This document shows, piece after piece, positions 30,683-38,425 of a stretch of 46,691 nt of DNA. Each line of letters opens with the position of its first letter. The stretch's first letter is position 1. The stretch is from Rhodoferax sp. (lineage in GTDB: Bacteria; Pseudomonadota; Gammaproteobacteria; Burkholderiales; Burkholderiaceae_C), in contig NZ_JANXUQ010000315.1 in assembly GCF_025356155.1 (NCBI RefSeq), positions 1 to 46,691 on the forward strand, written 5' to 3'. The translations under genes and the position numbers were made by a program. The notes under the pieces were generated by a model. It made no database searches. It saw only the letters and a program-made list of their open reading frames with translations, and was not told where the DNA came from.

Positions 30683-31990
30683 TCATGCCTTCTGCGCCGC
30701 TTTCAACGCCCACTTGAGGTCATCGATCAGGTCGTCGGCGTCTTCCAGCCCGATGGAAAGGCGGATCGTGCCCTGGGTAATACCGGCGCCCACCAACGCT
30801 TCGTCCGTCATGCGGAAATGGGTAGTGCTGGCCGGATGTATCACCAGGCTGCGGCAATCTCCCACATTGGCCAGGTGGCTGAACACCTTCAGCGTCTCAA
30901 TAAATTTCTTGCCCTGTTCGCGGTTGCCCTTGAGGTCGAAGCTGAACACCGAGCCCGCGCCGCGCGGCAACAGCTTTTGCGCCAACGCGTGGCTGGGGTG
31001 GCTCTCCAGCAGCGGGTGGCCGACGCGGCCGACAAAGGGCTGGCTGGCTAGGAACTGCACCACCTTGGTGGTGTTGTCCGTGTGGCGTGCCATGCGCAGG
31101 CCCAAGGTTTCGACGCCCTGCAAAATCAGCCACGCGGTGTGCGGGCTCATGCAGGCGCCAAAGTCGCGCAGGCCTTCGCGACGCGCGCGCAGCAGGAAGG
31201 CGCCCACCGTGCTTTCCTCGCTGAAGTTCATGTTGTGGAAGCCCTCATACGGTGCCGCCAGCTCTGCGAACTTGCCGGACTGCGCATAGGCCTTGGCCCA
31301 GTCAAAGCTGCCGCCATCGACGACGATCCCGCCGACCACAGTGCCATGGCCGGACAGAAACTTGGTGGCCGAGTGGTAGACCAGATCGGCACCCAGCTCC
31401 AGCGGTTTCATCAGCCAGGGGGAGGTGAGGGTGGAGTCCACCAGCAGCGGCACACCGGCCTCGTTCGCGATTGCCGAGACGGTGGGAATGTCCAGCACAT
31501 CCAGCCCGGGGTTGCCCACCGTCTCGCCAAACAACAGCTTGGTATTGGGGCGGGTGGCGGCCTTCCAGCCGTCCATGTCGCCGGGTTTGACGAATGTGGT
31601 GTCAATGCCAAAGCGGCGCATCGTGTAATGCAGCAGGTTTTGCGAGCCGCCATACAGCGCCGTGCTGGCCACGATGTGCGAGCCCGCGCCCATCAGCGTC
31701 GCAATGCTAAGGTGCAGCGCCGCCTGGCCGCTGGCCGTGGTGATGGCGCCTATGCCGCCTTCGAGTGCCGCCACGCGCTGCTCTAGCACTGCATTGGTCG
31801 GGTTGCTGATGCGGCTGTAGACGTGGCCCGCACGTTCCAGGTTGAACAGCGACTGCGCGTGCTCGCTGGACTCGAATACGAACGAGGTGGTCAGGTGGAT
31901 GGGCGTGGCGCGGGCGCCTGTGGTGGGGTCGGGCGAGGCGCCTGCATGCAGGGCCAGGGTATCGAAACCGGGGTCGGCGTAGCCGGGCAT
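30683..31990 (-). CDS. metY: O-acetylhomoserine sulfhydrylase
   Basis: This 435-residue PLP enzyme joins O-acetylhomoserine with sulfide to make homocysteine, the direct sulfhydrylation route to methionine. It has the Cys/Met-metabolism PLP-enzyme signature: the PLP Lys is in YHSATKFLSGHG near residue 211, with YSRISNPTN near the N-terminus. Its length and the LHAGASPDPTTGARATPIH start fit MetY better than the shorter MetZ, but an O-succinylhomoserine preference cannot be excluded. The ATG at 31990 has AAGGA six bases upstream. The longer open frame to 32053 is not supported. Confidence 0.9.
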   Translation of the reverse strand: MPGYADPGFDTLALHAGASPDPTTGARATPIHLTTSFVFESSEHAQSLFNLERAGHVYSRISNPTNAVLEQRVAALEGGIGAITTASGQAALHLSIATLMGAGSHIVASTALYGGSQNLLHYTMRRFGIDTTFVKPGDMDGWKAATRPNTKLLFGETVGNPGLDVLDIPTVSAIANEAGVPLLVDSTLTSPWLMKPLELGADLVYHSATKFLSGHGTVVGGIVVDGGSFDWAKAYAQSGKFAELAAPYEGFHNMNFSEESTVGAFLLRARREGLRDFGACMSPHTAWLILQGVETLGLRMARHTDNTTKVVQFLASQPFVGRVGHPLLESHPSHALAQKLLPRGAGSVFSFDLKGNREQGKKFIETLKVFSHLANVGDCRSLVIHPASTTHFRMTDEALVGAGITQGTIRLSIGLEDADDLIDDLKWALKAAQKA

Positions 31991-32060
31991 AAAGGTCCTT
32001 AATCGGTTGAGAACAAAGCGCATGGTCTGTCCCGCAAGGGTCAGAGCTGGCAATGTGCAA

Positions 32061-32088
32061 TTGGAACTTGCCGATTGTGGGCTATATT
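32061..32088 (+). promoter_or_regulatory. Sigma-70-like promoter for the CBS gene
   Basis: TTGGAA at 32061-32066 and TATATT at 32083-32088 are 16 bases apart, 40 bases upstream of the CBS-protein ATG. A small GGTGA/TCACC inverted repeat follows in the leader. This is a good match to the consensus, but it is a motif reading only. Confidence 0.5.
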
Positions 32089-32127
32089 TGGGTGAGATTC
32101 TTCACCTAAGCGGCACTGGAAAACACC

Positions 32128-32586
32128 ATGAAAGTTAGCGATATCCTGCGCGTCAAGGGCGGCACGCTTTACACCACCACACCGGAAGACTCGCTGGCCG
32201 ACGCGGCGCAGTTGATGGCCGACAAAGACATCGGTTCGCTGGTCGTCATTGCGCACGGGTTAGTGGTGGGCATGTTGTCCTTCCGCGAGGTGATCCAGGC
32301 CACTGTCAAAAACGGCGGATCGTTCGGCACCACCTCCGTCTACCGCGCCATGGATTCCGGCCCGCTGATCTGCACCATGGAAACCGAACTGGACGAAGTG
32401 CGCCGCATGATGTTGGAGCGCCATGCCCGCTATATGCCGGTCATCAACAACCGCATGCTGATGGGCGTGATCAGCTTCTACGACGTGGCGAAGGCCGTGG
32501 TAGACAGCCAGAATTTCGAGAACAAAATGCTCAAGGCGTATATCCGCGACTGGCCTGAAGGTGGAGGCGAAGCCGCCAAAGGCTAG
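32128..32586 (+). CDS. Tandem CBS-domain protein
   Basis: This 152-residue soluble protein consists of two CBS domains (about residues 5-65 and 75-135), with SLADAAQLMADKDIGSLVV and MLERHARYMPVINNRMLMG as the repeated pattern. CBS pairs bind adenosine nucleotides and regulate partner proteins; no partner domain is fused here. A promoter-like sequence precedes it. It is divergent from metY (137 bp between the starts) and followed by an AT-richer intergenic stretch. Confidence 0.9.
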   Translation: MKVSDILRVKGGTLYTTTPEDSLADAAQLMADKDIGSLVVIAHGLVVGMLSFREVIQATVKNGGSFGTTSVYRAMDSGPLICTMETELDEVRRMMLERHARYMPVINNRMLMGVISFYDVAKAVVDSQNFENKMLKAYIRDWPEGGGEAAKG

Positions 32587-32888
32587 CAAATTGAGGTGGC
32601 ATCCCTGGGCTGTGCTGACGGCAACCCGTCTGCTTTTACCGACAGTGCAAGCCCATGATTTATCAGCGTTATTGCTTTCTCCCCGATTCGGTTGTCGGTG
32701 AACTCCGACATATGGGCGCATCGGAGTGCAATAGATATGTTGATTTTGTTGAATATTTTCTCTGGCACGGATCTTGGGTTTACAGAGCCGCCGAGACCGG
32801 ACTTGGGCGCGACAAATATTGAACCTGTCGTCAAACGCCACCGACTTATGTTGGCAAATTTACGAAATACCTTCACAAGGAAATGAAA
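32587..32888. other. AT-rich intergenic region with nested inverted repeats
   Basis: This stretch of about 300 bases has no convincing gene and is more AT-rich than its neighbours. It contains two overlapping inverted repeats that share the CTCCGA segment: TGTCGG/CCGACA around 32693-32710, and ACTCCGA/TCGGAGT at 32702-32727. They would form mutually exclusive stems. A TGGCAC-N5-TTGG sequence at 32763-32777 resembles a sigma-54 -24/-12 element, but with GG instead of the conserved GC. These are candidate control elements for the secreted-protein gene downstream. Confidence 0.45.
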
Positions 32889-33416
32889 ATGACTTCTCAA
32901 TTTAAAAAATTAACGTTGGCGCTGCTGTGCTTCACAGCCGCGGGTTCCGCTATGGCGGCAGGCGCGATCCTGGGCGTTACCGCCAGCCCCGCTAAAGTCA
33001 ACATGGGCGGCACTATTTCATTCACGATTGCAGGCGCAGGCGACACCTGCGGCTTCAAATCGACCTGGGATCACCTGGGACCCTGGCTCACCAACGGCGG
33101 CGGCTATCTCAACTTTGAAATGACGGCACCGTCCAGCCAGGATGTCGCGCATATGAAAAACAAGCCTAACGGTGGTGCCAAGATGGATCAAAAATTTGTC
33201 ACTGCCGGAACTTATATTTTGACCATCAGCGGTATGGCACAAGGCCAACCGTTCCCGGCGGATGCCTGTTCCGGCACGGCAACCACCACAGTTGAAGTTA
33301 TTGACCCCAATGCCATTGTTACCGTGCCATTGACGCTAAAGCCTGTACACGCAACGCGGCCGTCCATTGTGCTGCCACCCCTCACCACGGCATCACAACC
33401 TGTAAAGCCACGCTAA
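32889..33416 (+). CDS. Secreted protein of unknown function, Ig-like
   Basis: This protein of about 175 residues has a clear signal peptide (KKLTLALLCFTAAGSAMA, cleaved before AGAILG). The mature part has a beta-sandwich look (KVNMGGTISFTIAGAGDTCG, FVTAGTYILTISG) with two Cys that could form a disulfide, and a Pro/Thr-rich C-terminal tail. I recognise no enzyme motif. ATG 32889 is favoured over 32883 because AAGGA is seven bases upstream. The region is AT-richer than average. Its neighbours (CBS protein, chemoreceptor on the other strand) do not suggest a role. Confidence 0.75.
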   Translation: MTSQFKKLTLALLCFTAAGSAMAAGAILGVTASPAKVNMGGTISFTIAGAGDTCGFKSTWDHLGPWLTNGGGYLNFEMTAPSSQDVAHMKNKPNGGAKMDQKFVTAGTYILTISGMAQGQPFPADACSGTATTTVEVIDPNAIVTVPLTLKPVHATRPSIVLPPLTTASQPVKPR

Positions 33417-33721
33417 TTGCCGCCTGACTGGCATCAAAAAAACAGTATGCAGGCTACGCTGTGGCAATGTCATGAATTGTGGATAGCTCAATAGGTAACC
33501 GGTGATGCCCAATCTTTCCTTCAAGCGGACGCGCCTTCGGCACGCTGCTTAAGTCAAACCCAAAGCGCAAAAATTGATCGGTCGAACGACTGCCGTCTGG
33601 AATTTTAGATGTCGGCTTTGGGTCTGAACCGGAAATTGACTTCACCCCATCAAGCCACGCCGTGCGCCTTGCGCGAAGTGCTGGCGTGAAGACCCCGCCC
33701 GACTACAAAGGCTAAGCAGGA
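33417..33721. other. Intergenic region without a convincing gene
   Basis: About 305 bases separate the secreted-protein gene from the stop of the chemoreceptor. A 63-codon minus-strand frame (33454-33645) exists, but it has no ribosome binding site and no recognisable family. It may be a decayed repeat or gene fragment. I see no hairpin with a T-run and no promoter worth naming. Confidence 0.4.
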
Positions 33722-35299
33722 TCAGCGGGTAGACAGTGCCAAGCTGGTCGACCTGCCCCCCACATTGAACACCGAGACCAGTTCCGCCAGATGCTGGGCC
33801 TGGTCGCGCATAGCGGTGGCGGCAGCGGCGGACTCTTCCACCAGGGCGGCGTTCTGCTGCGTCATCTGGTCCAGATTGCCCACTGCCTGGTTCACCTGGC
33901 TGATGCCATCGCGCTGTTCGTTGGATGCCGCCGTGATCTCGCCGATCAATTGGCTGACCCGCTGCACGCTGCTGACAATCTCGCCCATGGTCGCACCGGC
34001 CTGCTCCACCTGACGGGAGCCGGTCTCCACCGTTTCGACTGAGGTGTTGATCAAGGACTTGATCTCCTTGGCCGCTTCGGCAGAACGCCCGGCCAGCGAC
34101 CGCACTTCGCTGGCCACCACGGCGAAGCCCCGTCCTTGCTCGCCGGCGCGGGCTGCTTCCACCGCAGCGTTCAGGGCCAGGATATTGGTCTGGAAGGCAA
34201 TGCCGTCGATGACGCTGATGATGTCGCCGATCTTGCGCGAGGACGTGGTGATGTGCTGCATGCTCTGCACCACTTGGCCCACCATTTCGCCGCCGCGCGC
34301 CGCCACTTTGGCCGCCGTGGCGGCAAGGTCGTTGGCCTGGCGGGCGGTATCGGCCGACTGGTTTACGGTGCTGGTGAGCTGCTCCATGCTGGCGGCGGTT
34401 TGCTGCAGATTGGAGGCGGTTTGCTCGGTGCGGGCGCTCAGGTCGTTGTTGCCCGTGGCGATCTCGCTGGAGGCGTTGGACACCGACTCTACGCCGCTGC
34501 GCACCTGGGACACCAGCTCGCGCAGCTTGGCCACCATGTCGGACTGGGCCCGCATCAGCACACCGAATTCGTCCTTGCGGTCATCCCGCGCTTCCTGGGT
34601 CAGGTCGCCGTCGGCAATGGCCTGTGCCACGGATACGGCCTGGCCCAGCGGCTGCGTGATGGAGCGCACCAGCACCAAGCACATGAAAATGCCCAGCGCA
34701 AACACCACAGCGACGGCCACCAGCGCGATGACGATCAGATTCTTGCGCACCTCTTCCAGCGAAGCACGGGCGGCGTCACGCTGCTGCTCCTGGGTGGTCA
34801 CAAACTTGTCAATGGCCACCAGGTAAGCATCGGCCAGCGGCCGGTATTCCTTGTCCAGAAAGGCCTGCTTGGCCGCGGCATCATCGGAGGCCTTGGTAGC
34901 CTTGGCCTTGTCGCCCATGCCGCGGATTTCAGCACGCGTTTTGGCCACATAGGCCATGGCGTCCTTGTCCATTTGCGAGGTTGCACCCTTGGTGACCTCT
35001 TCCTGCACGGGGGTGATGCGCGCGGTTAGCGCGGCAACCTTGGTGTCATAGTCCTTGCGAAGCGCGTCGTCGGTGGTGACTATGCTGCCCATGGACAGGG
35101 TGACGGCCAACTCTGCAAGGCCACGCCAGCGCACGGCGGTGGTGATGGCATCCTCGTACTTGGCTACCACCTGCATAGTGGAATCGGTCGCCGAGCGGGA
35201 GCGCAATTGTGTAAAGGTGGCCGCAGCCACCATTAGTGCCAGCAGGCCCATTACCACCAACCACAGCTTGTGCGCCACGCGCAGGTTGTTGAATGTCAT
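33722..35299 (-). CDS. Methyl-accepting chemotaxis protein
   Basis: This 525-residue receptor has an N-terminal membrane helix (about 10-32), a periplasmic four-helix-type sensor (about 35-185), a second membrane helix (about 188-212), HAMP (about 212-265) and the methyl-accepting signalling domain. The hairpin tip around [20 protein letters not shown] and [20 protein letters not shown] is typical. It should signal to CheA/CheW. There is no C-terminal pentapeptide tether (it ends STSLALSTR). AAGGAGA precedes the ATG at 35299. It is divergent from aroC. The signalling domain is very similar to that of the second receptor in this window. Confidence 0.95.
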   Translation of the reverse strand: MTFNNLRVAHKLWLVVMGLLALMVAAATFTQLRSRSATDSTMQVVAKYEDAITTAVRWRGLAELAVTLSMGSIVTTDDALRKDYDTKVAALTARITPVQEEVTKGATSQMDKDAMAYVAKTRAEIRGMGDKAKATKASDDAAAKQAFLDKEYRPLADAYLVAIDKFVTTQEQQRDAARASLEEVRKNLIVIALVAVAVVFALGIFMCLVLVRSITQPLGQAVSVAQAIADGDLTQEARDDRKDEFGVLMRAQSDMVAKLRELVSQVRSGVESVSNASSEIATGNNDLSARTEQTASNLQQTAASMEQLTSTVNQSADTARQANDLAATAAKVAARGGEMVGQVVQSMQHITTSSRKIGDIISVIDGIAFQTNILALNAAVEAARAGEQGRGFAVVASEVRSLAGRSAEAAKEIKSLINTSVETVETGSRQVEQAGATMGEIVSSVQRVSQLIGEITAASNEQRDGISQVNQAVGNLDQMTQQNAALVEESAAAATAMRDQAQHLAELVSVFNVGGRSTSLALSTR

Positions 35300-35397
35300 A
35301 GCGTCTCCTTTGTGCAAAGAAAAAGCGGCCTCAGGGCAGGTAGCTGGGCCGATAGTAGTAGAAATTGGCTGCCGTGTGTGGGGTCGTGCGGCCGGTC

Positions 35398-35410
35398 AGG
35401 GATAATCCCT
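35398..35410. promoter_or_regulatory. 13-bp palindrome at the aroC translation start region
   Basis: AGGGAT-A-ATCCCT is a perfect palindrome four bases upstream of the aroC ATG. It contains the only purine-rich stretch (AGGGA) that could serve as ribosome binding site. It could be an operator or a small stem that affects translation. The role is inferred. Confidence 0.3.
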
Positions 35411-35413
35411 AGC

Positions 35414-36523
35414 ATGAGCGGCAATACCTTCGGAACCCTATTCGCAGTCACCAACTTTGGTGAATCCCACGGCCCAGCCATCGGCTGCGTGATTGACGGC
35501 TGCCCACCAGGCATGGCGCTCAGCGAGGCAGACATCCAGCGCGACCTGGACCGCCGCCGCCCCGGTACCAGCCGCCATGTCACCCAGCGCAATGAACCGG
35601 ACGCGGTGCAGATACTGAGCGGCGTCTATGAAGGCAGGACCACCGGCACCCCCATTGCGCTGTTGATCCAGAACACCGACCAGCGCAGCAAGGACTACGG
35701 CAACATCCTGGAATCGTTCCGCCCCGGGCATGCCGATTACAGCTACTTCCAGAAATACGGCATCCGCGACCCGCGTGGCGGTGGCCGCTCCAGCGCCCGG
35801 CTGACCGCGCCCATGGTGGCCGCTGGTGCCGTGGCCAAGAAATGGTTGTTCGAGAAATATGGCACTGAGTTTCGCGGTTGCATGACGCAGATTGGTGACG
35901 CGGTCATTCCGTTCGAAGCGTGGGACCACGTACCCAACAACCCGTTCTTCGCACCGGTGGCCGATGTGGAGTCGCTGGAGGACTACATGGACGCGCTGCG
36001 CAAGGCCGGCGACTCGTGCGGCGCGCGCATCCGCGTCAGTGCCTCCCGCGTGCCGGTGGGCCTGGGCGAGCCGCTGTTTGACAAGATGGACTCCGACATT
36101 GCCTACGCGATGATGGGCATCAACGCGGTGAAGGGCGTGGAGATTGGCGCCGGGTTTGCCAGCGTGGCGCAGCGCGGTACCACGCATGGTGACTCACTCA
36201 CGCCCAATGGTTTTGCGACCAACAACTCGGGTGGGGTGTTGGGTGGCATCTCTACAGGCCAGGATCTGGAGGTCAGCATCGCCATCAAACCCACCAGCTC
36301 CATCATCACGCCACGCGATTCCATTGACGTGGCCGGCAATGCCACCCAGGTGATTACCAAAGGCCGCCATGACCCCTGCGTGGGCATACGCGCTACCCCC
36401 ATTGCCGAGGCCATGCTGGCCTTGGTGGTCATGGAGCATGCGCTGCGCAACCGGGCACAGTGTGGCGATGTGGTTCCTGCGCTGACACCTATTCCAGCGC
36501 AGGTCCCTCCGGATAGGCATTGA
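35414..36523 (+). CDS. aroC: Chorismate synthase
   Basis: This 369-residue enzyme makes chorismate from 5-enolpyruvylshikimate-3-phosphate with reduced FMN, the last step of the shikimate pathway. Signatures are [18 protein letters not shown] near the start, [28 protein letters not shown] and ITPRDSIDV. Length is normal. The ATG at 35414 is the family start; the open frame extends upstream into the divergent chemoreceptor gene but is not coding there. aroQ, another shikimate gene, follows after a dispersed repeat. Confidence 0.97.
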   Translation: MSGNTFGTLFAVTNFGESHGPAIGCVIDGCPPGMALSEADIQRDLDRRRPGTSRHVTQRNEPDAVQILSGVYEGRTTGTPIALLIQNTDQRSKDYGNILESFRPGHADYSYFQKYGIRDPRGGGRSSARLTAPMVAAGAVAKKWLFEKYGTEFRGCMTQIGDAVIPFEAWDHVPNNPFFAPVADVESLEDYMDALRKAGDSCGARIRVSASRVPVGLGEPLFDKMDSDIAYAMMGINAVKGVEIGAGFASVAQRGTTHGDSLTPNGFATNNSGGVLGGISTGQDLEVSIAIKPTSSIITPRDSIDVAGNATQVITKGRHDPCVGIRATPIAEAMLALVVMEHALRNRAQCGDVVPALTPIPAQVPPDRH

Positions 36524-36525
36524 GG

Positions 36526-36580
36526 AAAAATCGCTCTAGCCCTCGTGCGATATGCATGAGCAGCTATTAAACTAATAGCA
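36526..36580 (+). repeat. Dispersed 55-bp repeat, copy 4
   Basis: AAAAATCGCTCTAGCCCTCG, then GCGATATGCATGAGCA and the inverted-repeat end GCTATTAAACTAATAGC. It starts three bases after the aroC stop and ends about 30 bases before aroQ, so it lies in a probable aroC-aroQ transcript. Confidence 0.85.
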
Positions 36581-36611
36581 TCTACTGCCTGCTCATTGAA
36601 AGCCACTGACC

Positions 36612-37067
36612 ATGAAAACCGTGTTTGTCCTGAATGGCCCGAACCTGAACCTGCTGGGCACGCGCGAGCCTCAGGTCTATGGCTCGCAAACGCTGGACGA
36701 CGTGCAGGCTCTGTGCAAGGGGGCTTGCACAGCGCATGGCTTCGCGCTGGATTTTCGCCAGACCAATTCTGAGGGCACGTTGGTGGATTGGCTTCACGAG
36801 GCCGGGCGCATGCAGGCCGCGGGCACGCTGGCCGGTGTGGTCCTGAACGCCGGGGCCTACACCCACACCAGCGTCGCCTTGCACGATGCGATCAAGGGAA
36901 CTGGCATTGCGCTGATCGAGCTGCACATTAGCAACGTCCATGCCCGCGAGGCGTTTCGCCACCACTCCTGCATTTCCCCGGCGGCCAAGGCCGTCATGGC
37001 CGGTTTTGGCGTCAATGGCTACGCGTTGGCCATCGCGGGATTGGCGGGGCTGGTGGTAGCGCAGTAA
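36612..37067 (+). CDS. aroQ: Type II 3-dehydroquinate dehydratase
   Basis: This 151-residue enzyme dehydrates 3-dehydroquinate in the shikimate pathway (or acts in quinate use). The type II family is recognised by VLNGPNLNLLGTREP, the catalytic Tyr23 in QVYGSQTL, LNAGAYTHTSVAL, and HISNVHAREAFRHHS with the catalytic His. It lies downstream of aroC; an aroC-aroQ pairing puts two pathway genes together. The ATG at 36612 is the first Met of the family consensus. Confidence 0.96.
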   Translation: MKTVFVLNGPNLNLLGTREPQVYGSQTLDDVQALCKGACTAHGFALDFRQTNSEGTLVDWLHEAGRMQAAGTLAGVVLNAGAYTHTSVALHDAIKGTGIALIELHISNVHAREAFRHHSCISPAAKAVMAGFGVNGYALAIAGLAGLVVAQ

Positions 37068-37220
37068 ACATACAACACGTGCGATTGATTTTTTCTGGCG
37101 ACGGGCATTGCTGCGCATAAACCTTCGATGATGGAGTTGCCCTACCAAGCCGGGTTTCGACAGGCTTATTTTGCATACACAGCGTGTGCCAACAGATCGA
37201 TAACAGCAGGAGCCAAAGAC

Positions 37221-37691
37221 ATGAGATTTTTCCACCTTTTTAAGGTTTTGATTAGCACCGCAGTGTTGGGTTTGATGATGTCCACGGCGACCCATGCAGC
37301 GGATCAGGGTACTGCTGCGGAGGCGGAAGCCATGGTTAAGAAGGCGGTGGCGTACATCAAGACAAATGGCCCCGAAAAAGCCTACGAAGAGTTCACCAAC
37401 GGCAAATCCTTCAAGGACCGTGATCTCTACATCATCGTTTACGACCTGAACGGCAAAAACCTGGCCCAGGGCGCAAATCCCAAGCTGGTGGGCAAAGATC
37501 TGATTGGCTTGAAAGACCCCGATGGCAAGCCGCTGATTCAAATGTTCGTGGATTTGGCCAAAGCCAAGGGCAAAGGCTGGGTTGAGGGCTACAAATTTTT
37601 GAACCCCGTTTCCCAGAAAATTGAGGGTAAAGCCATGTATCTGGAGCGCGTGGGTGAGACGCTAGTGGGTTGCGGTATTTACAAGAGCTAA
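37221..37691 (+). CDS. Secreted single-Cache domain protein, copy 1
   Basis: This 156-residue protein has a signal peptide (residues 1-27, ending THA|ADQ) and one soluble Cache domain: a helix with EAEAMVKKAVAYIK, then the core FKDRDLYIIVYDLNGKNLAQ, ANPKLVGKDLIGLKDPDG and the end ERVGETLVGCGIYKS. There is no membrane anchor beyond the signal, so it should be free in the periplasm (or exported). A strong AGGAG precedes the ATG at 37221. The next gene is a tandem duplicate, about 70% identical in the mature part by eye, and a chemoreceptor follows. It may be a soluble ligand-binding partner for that receptor (inference). Confidence 0.88.
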   Translation: MRFFHLFKVLISTAVLGLMMSTATHAADQGTAAEAEAMVKKAVAYIKTNGPEKAYEEFTNGKSFKDRDLYIIVYDLNGKNLAQGANPKLVGKDLIGLKDPDGKPLIQMFVDLAKAKGKGWVEGYKFLNPVSQKIEGKAMYLERVGETLVGCGIYKS

Positions 37692-37874
37692 CGGGCAAAT
37701 GCGGGTTCCAAAGAGTAGAACGTGGCGGGCCTGCGAACAACAACTTTGTTACCACAAGCTTTTTTTTTGGGTTTAAATGGCGTTGCCGTAACCCCAGTCC
37801 CTATCCGGCATCCTGCGGGTAATGTGCGGCTTGGCGGAGGCAAGGCTGTTTCAACTACTTCATGGGATCAATCT

Positions 37875-38345
37875 ATGCGTATCCAATCACTCTTTAAATG
37901 GGTTTTTGCCCTTTCGGTCGTCGGTTTCGTTGCGGTGGGTACGGCCCATGCCGCGGACCAGGGTACTGCTGCCGAGGCGGAAGCCATGGTGAAAAAAGCT
38001 GTGGCTTACATCAAGGCCAACGGCAACGACAAGGCGTACGAAGAAATTACCAACGGCAAGCAGTTCAAGGACCGCGATCTCTATATTTTTGCCTACGATT
38101 TCACCGGCAAAAGTCTGGCCCACGGCGCCAACCCCAAGCTGGTTGGCAAAGACCTTAGCGGTCTCAAGGACCCTGACGGCAAGTTAATTATTCCGCCGTT
38201 GATCGAAATTGCGAAGACCAAGGGCAAAGGCTGGTCTGAGTCGTTCAAATTCAGAAACCCCCAAACTGAAAAGATGGAACCCAAGATCGTTTATGTGGAG
38301 CGTGTGGGTGACATATTCTTGGGCTGTGGCATTTACAAGAACTGA
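37875..38345 (+). CDS. Secreted single-Cache domain protein, copy 2
   Basis: This tandem duplicate of the preceding gene has the same length (156 residues). The signal peptide ends GTAHA|ADQ, and the first 23 mature residues are nearly identical to copy 1. Differences cluster in the ligand-pocket half of the Cache domain (for example IFAYDFTGKSLAHGANP and LIIPPLIEIAKTKGKGW), which suggests divergent ligand preference. The C-terminal GCGIYKN Cys is conserved. The ATG at 37875 matches the ATG position of copy 1. The 183-bp gap upstream has a T9 run at about 37759-37768 but no clear hairpin. The chemoreceptor starts 80 bases downstream. Confidence 0.88.
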   Translation: MRIQSLFKWVFALSVVGFVAVGTAHAADQGTAAEAEAMVKKAVAYIKANGNDKAYEEITNGKQFKDRDLYIFAYDFTGKSLAHGANPKLVGKDLSGLKDPDGKLIIPPLIEIAKTKGKGWSESFKFRNPQTEKMEPKIVYVERVGDIFLGCGIYKN

Positions 38346-38358
38346 TGCTTTGATGAGA

Positions 38359-38391
38359 CGTTGGCCAGCGGCTTGGGGTCGTCGGCCAACG
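38359..38391 (+). promoter_or_regulatory. Hairpin between Cache protein 2 and the chemoreceptor gene
   Basis: CGTTGGCC and GGCCAACG form a perfect eight-base stem around a 17-base loop, 14 bases after the Cache stop and 34 bases before the chemoreceptor start. There is no T-run after it, so it is not a classical terminator. A stabilising or processing stem that would set different levels for the two products is possible (inference). Confidence 0.4.
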
Positions 38392-38425
38392 GTCTTGTGG
38401 GCTAATTTGTGTTTGGGGGCTGTCA

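Noticed and set aside
34136..35029. 297-codon open frame on + across the first chemoreceptor
   Set aside because: It is antisense to a well-supported chemoreceptor; Gly/His/Leu-rich translation without a family.
37741..37790. T9 run between the two Cache genes as an intrinsic terminator
   Set aside because: No GC-rich stem precedes the T-run, so it does not meet the usual terminator form.
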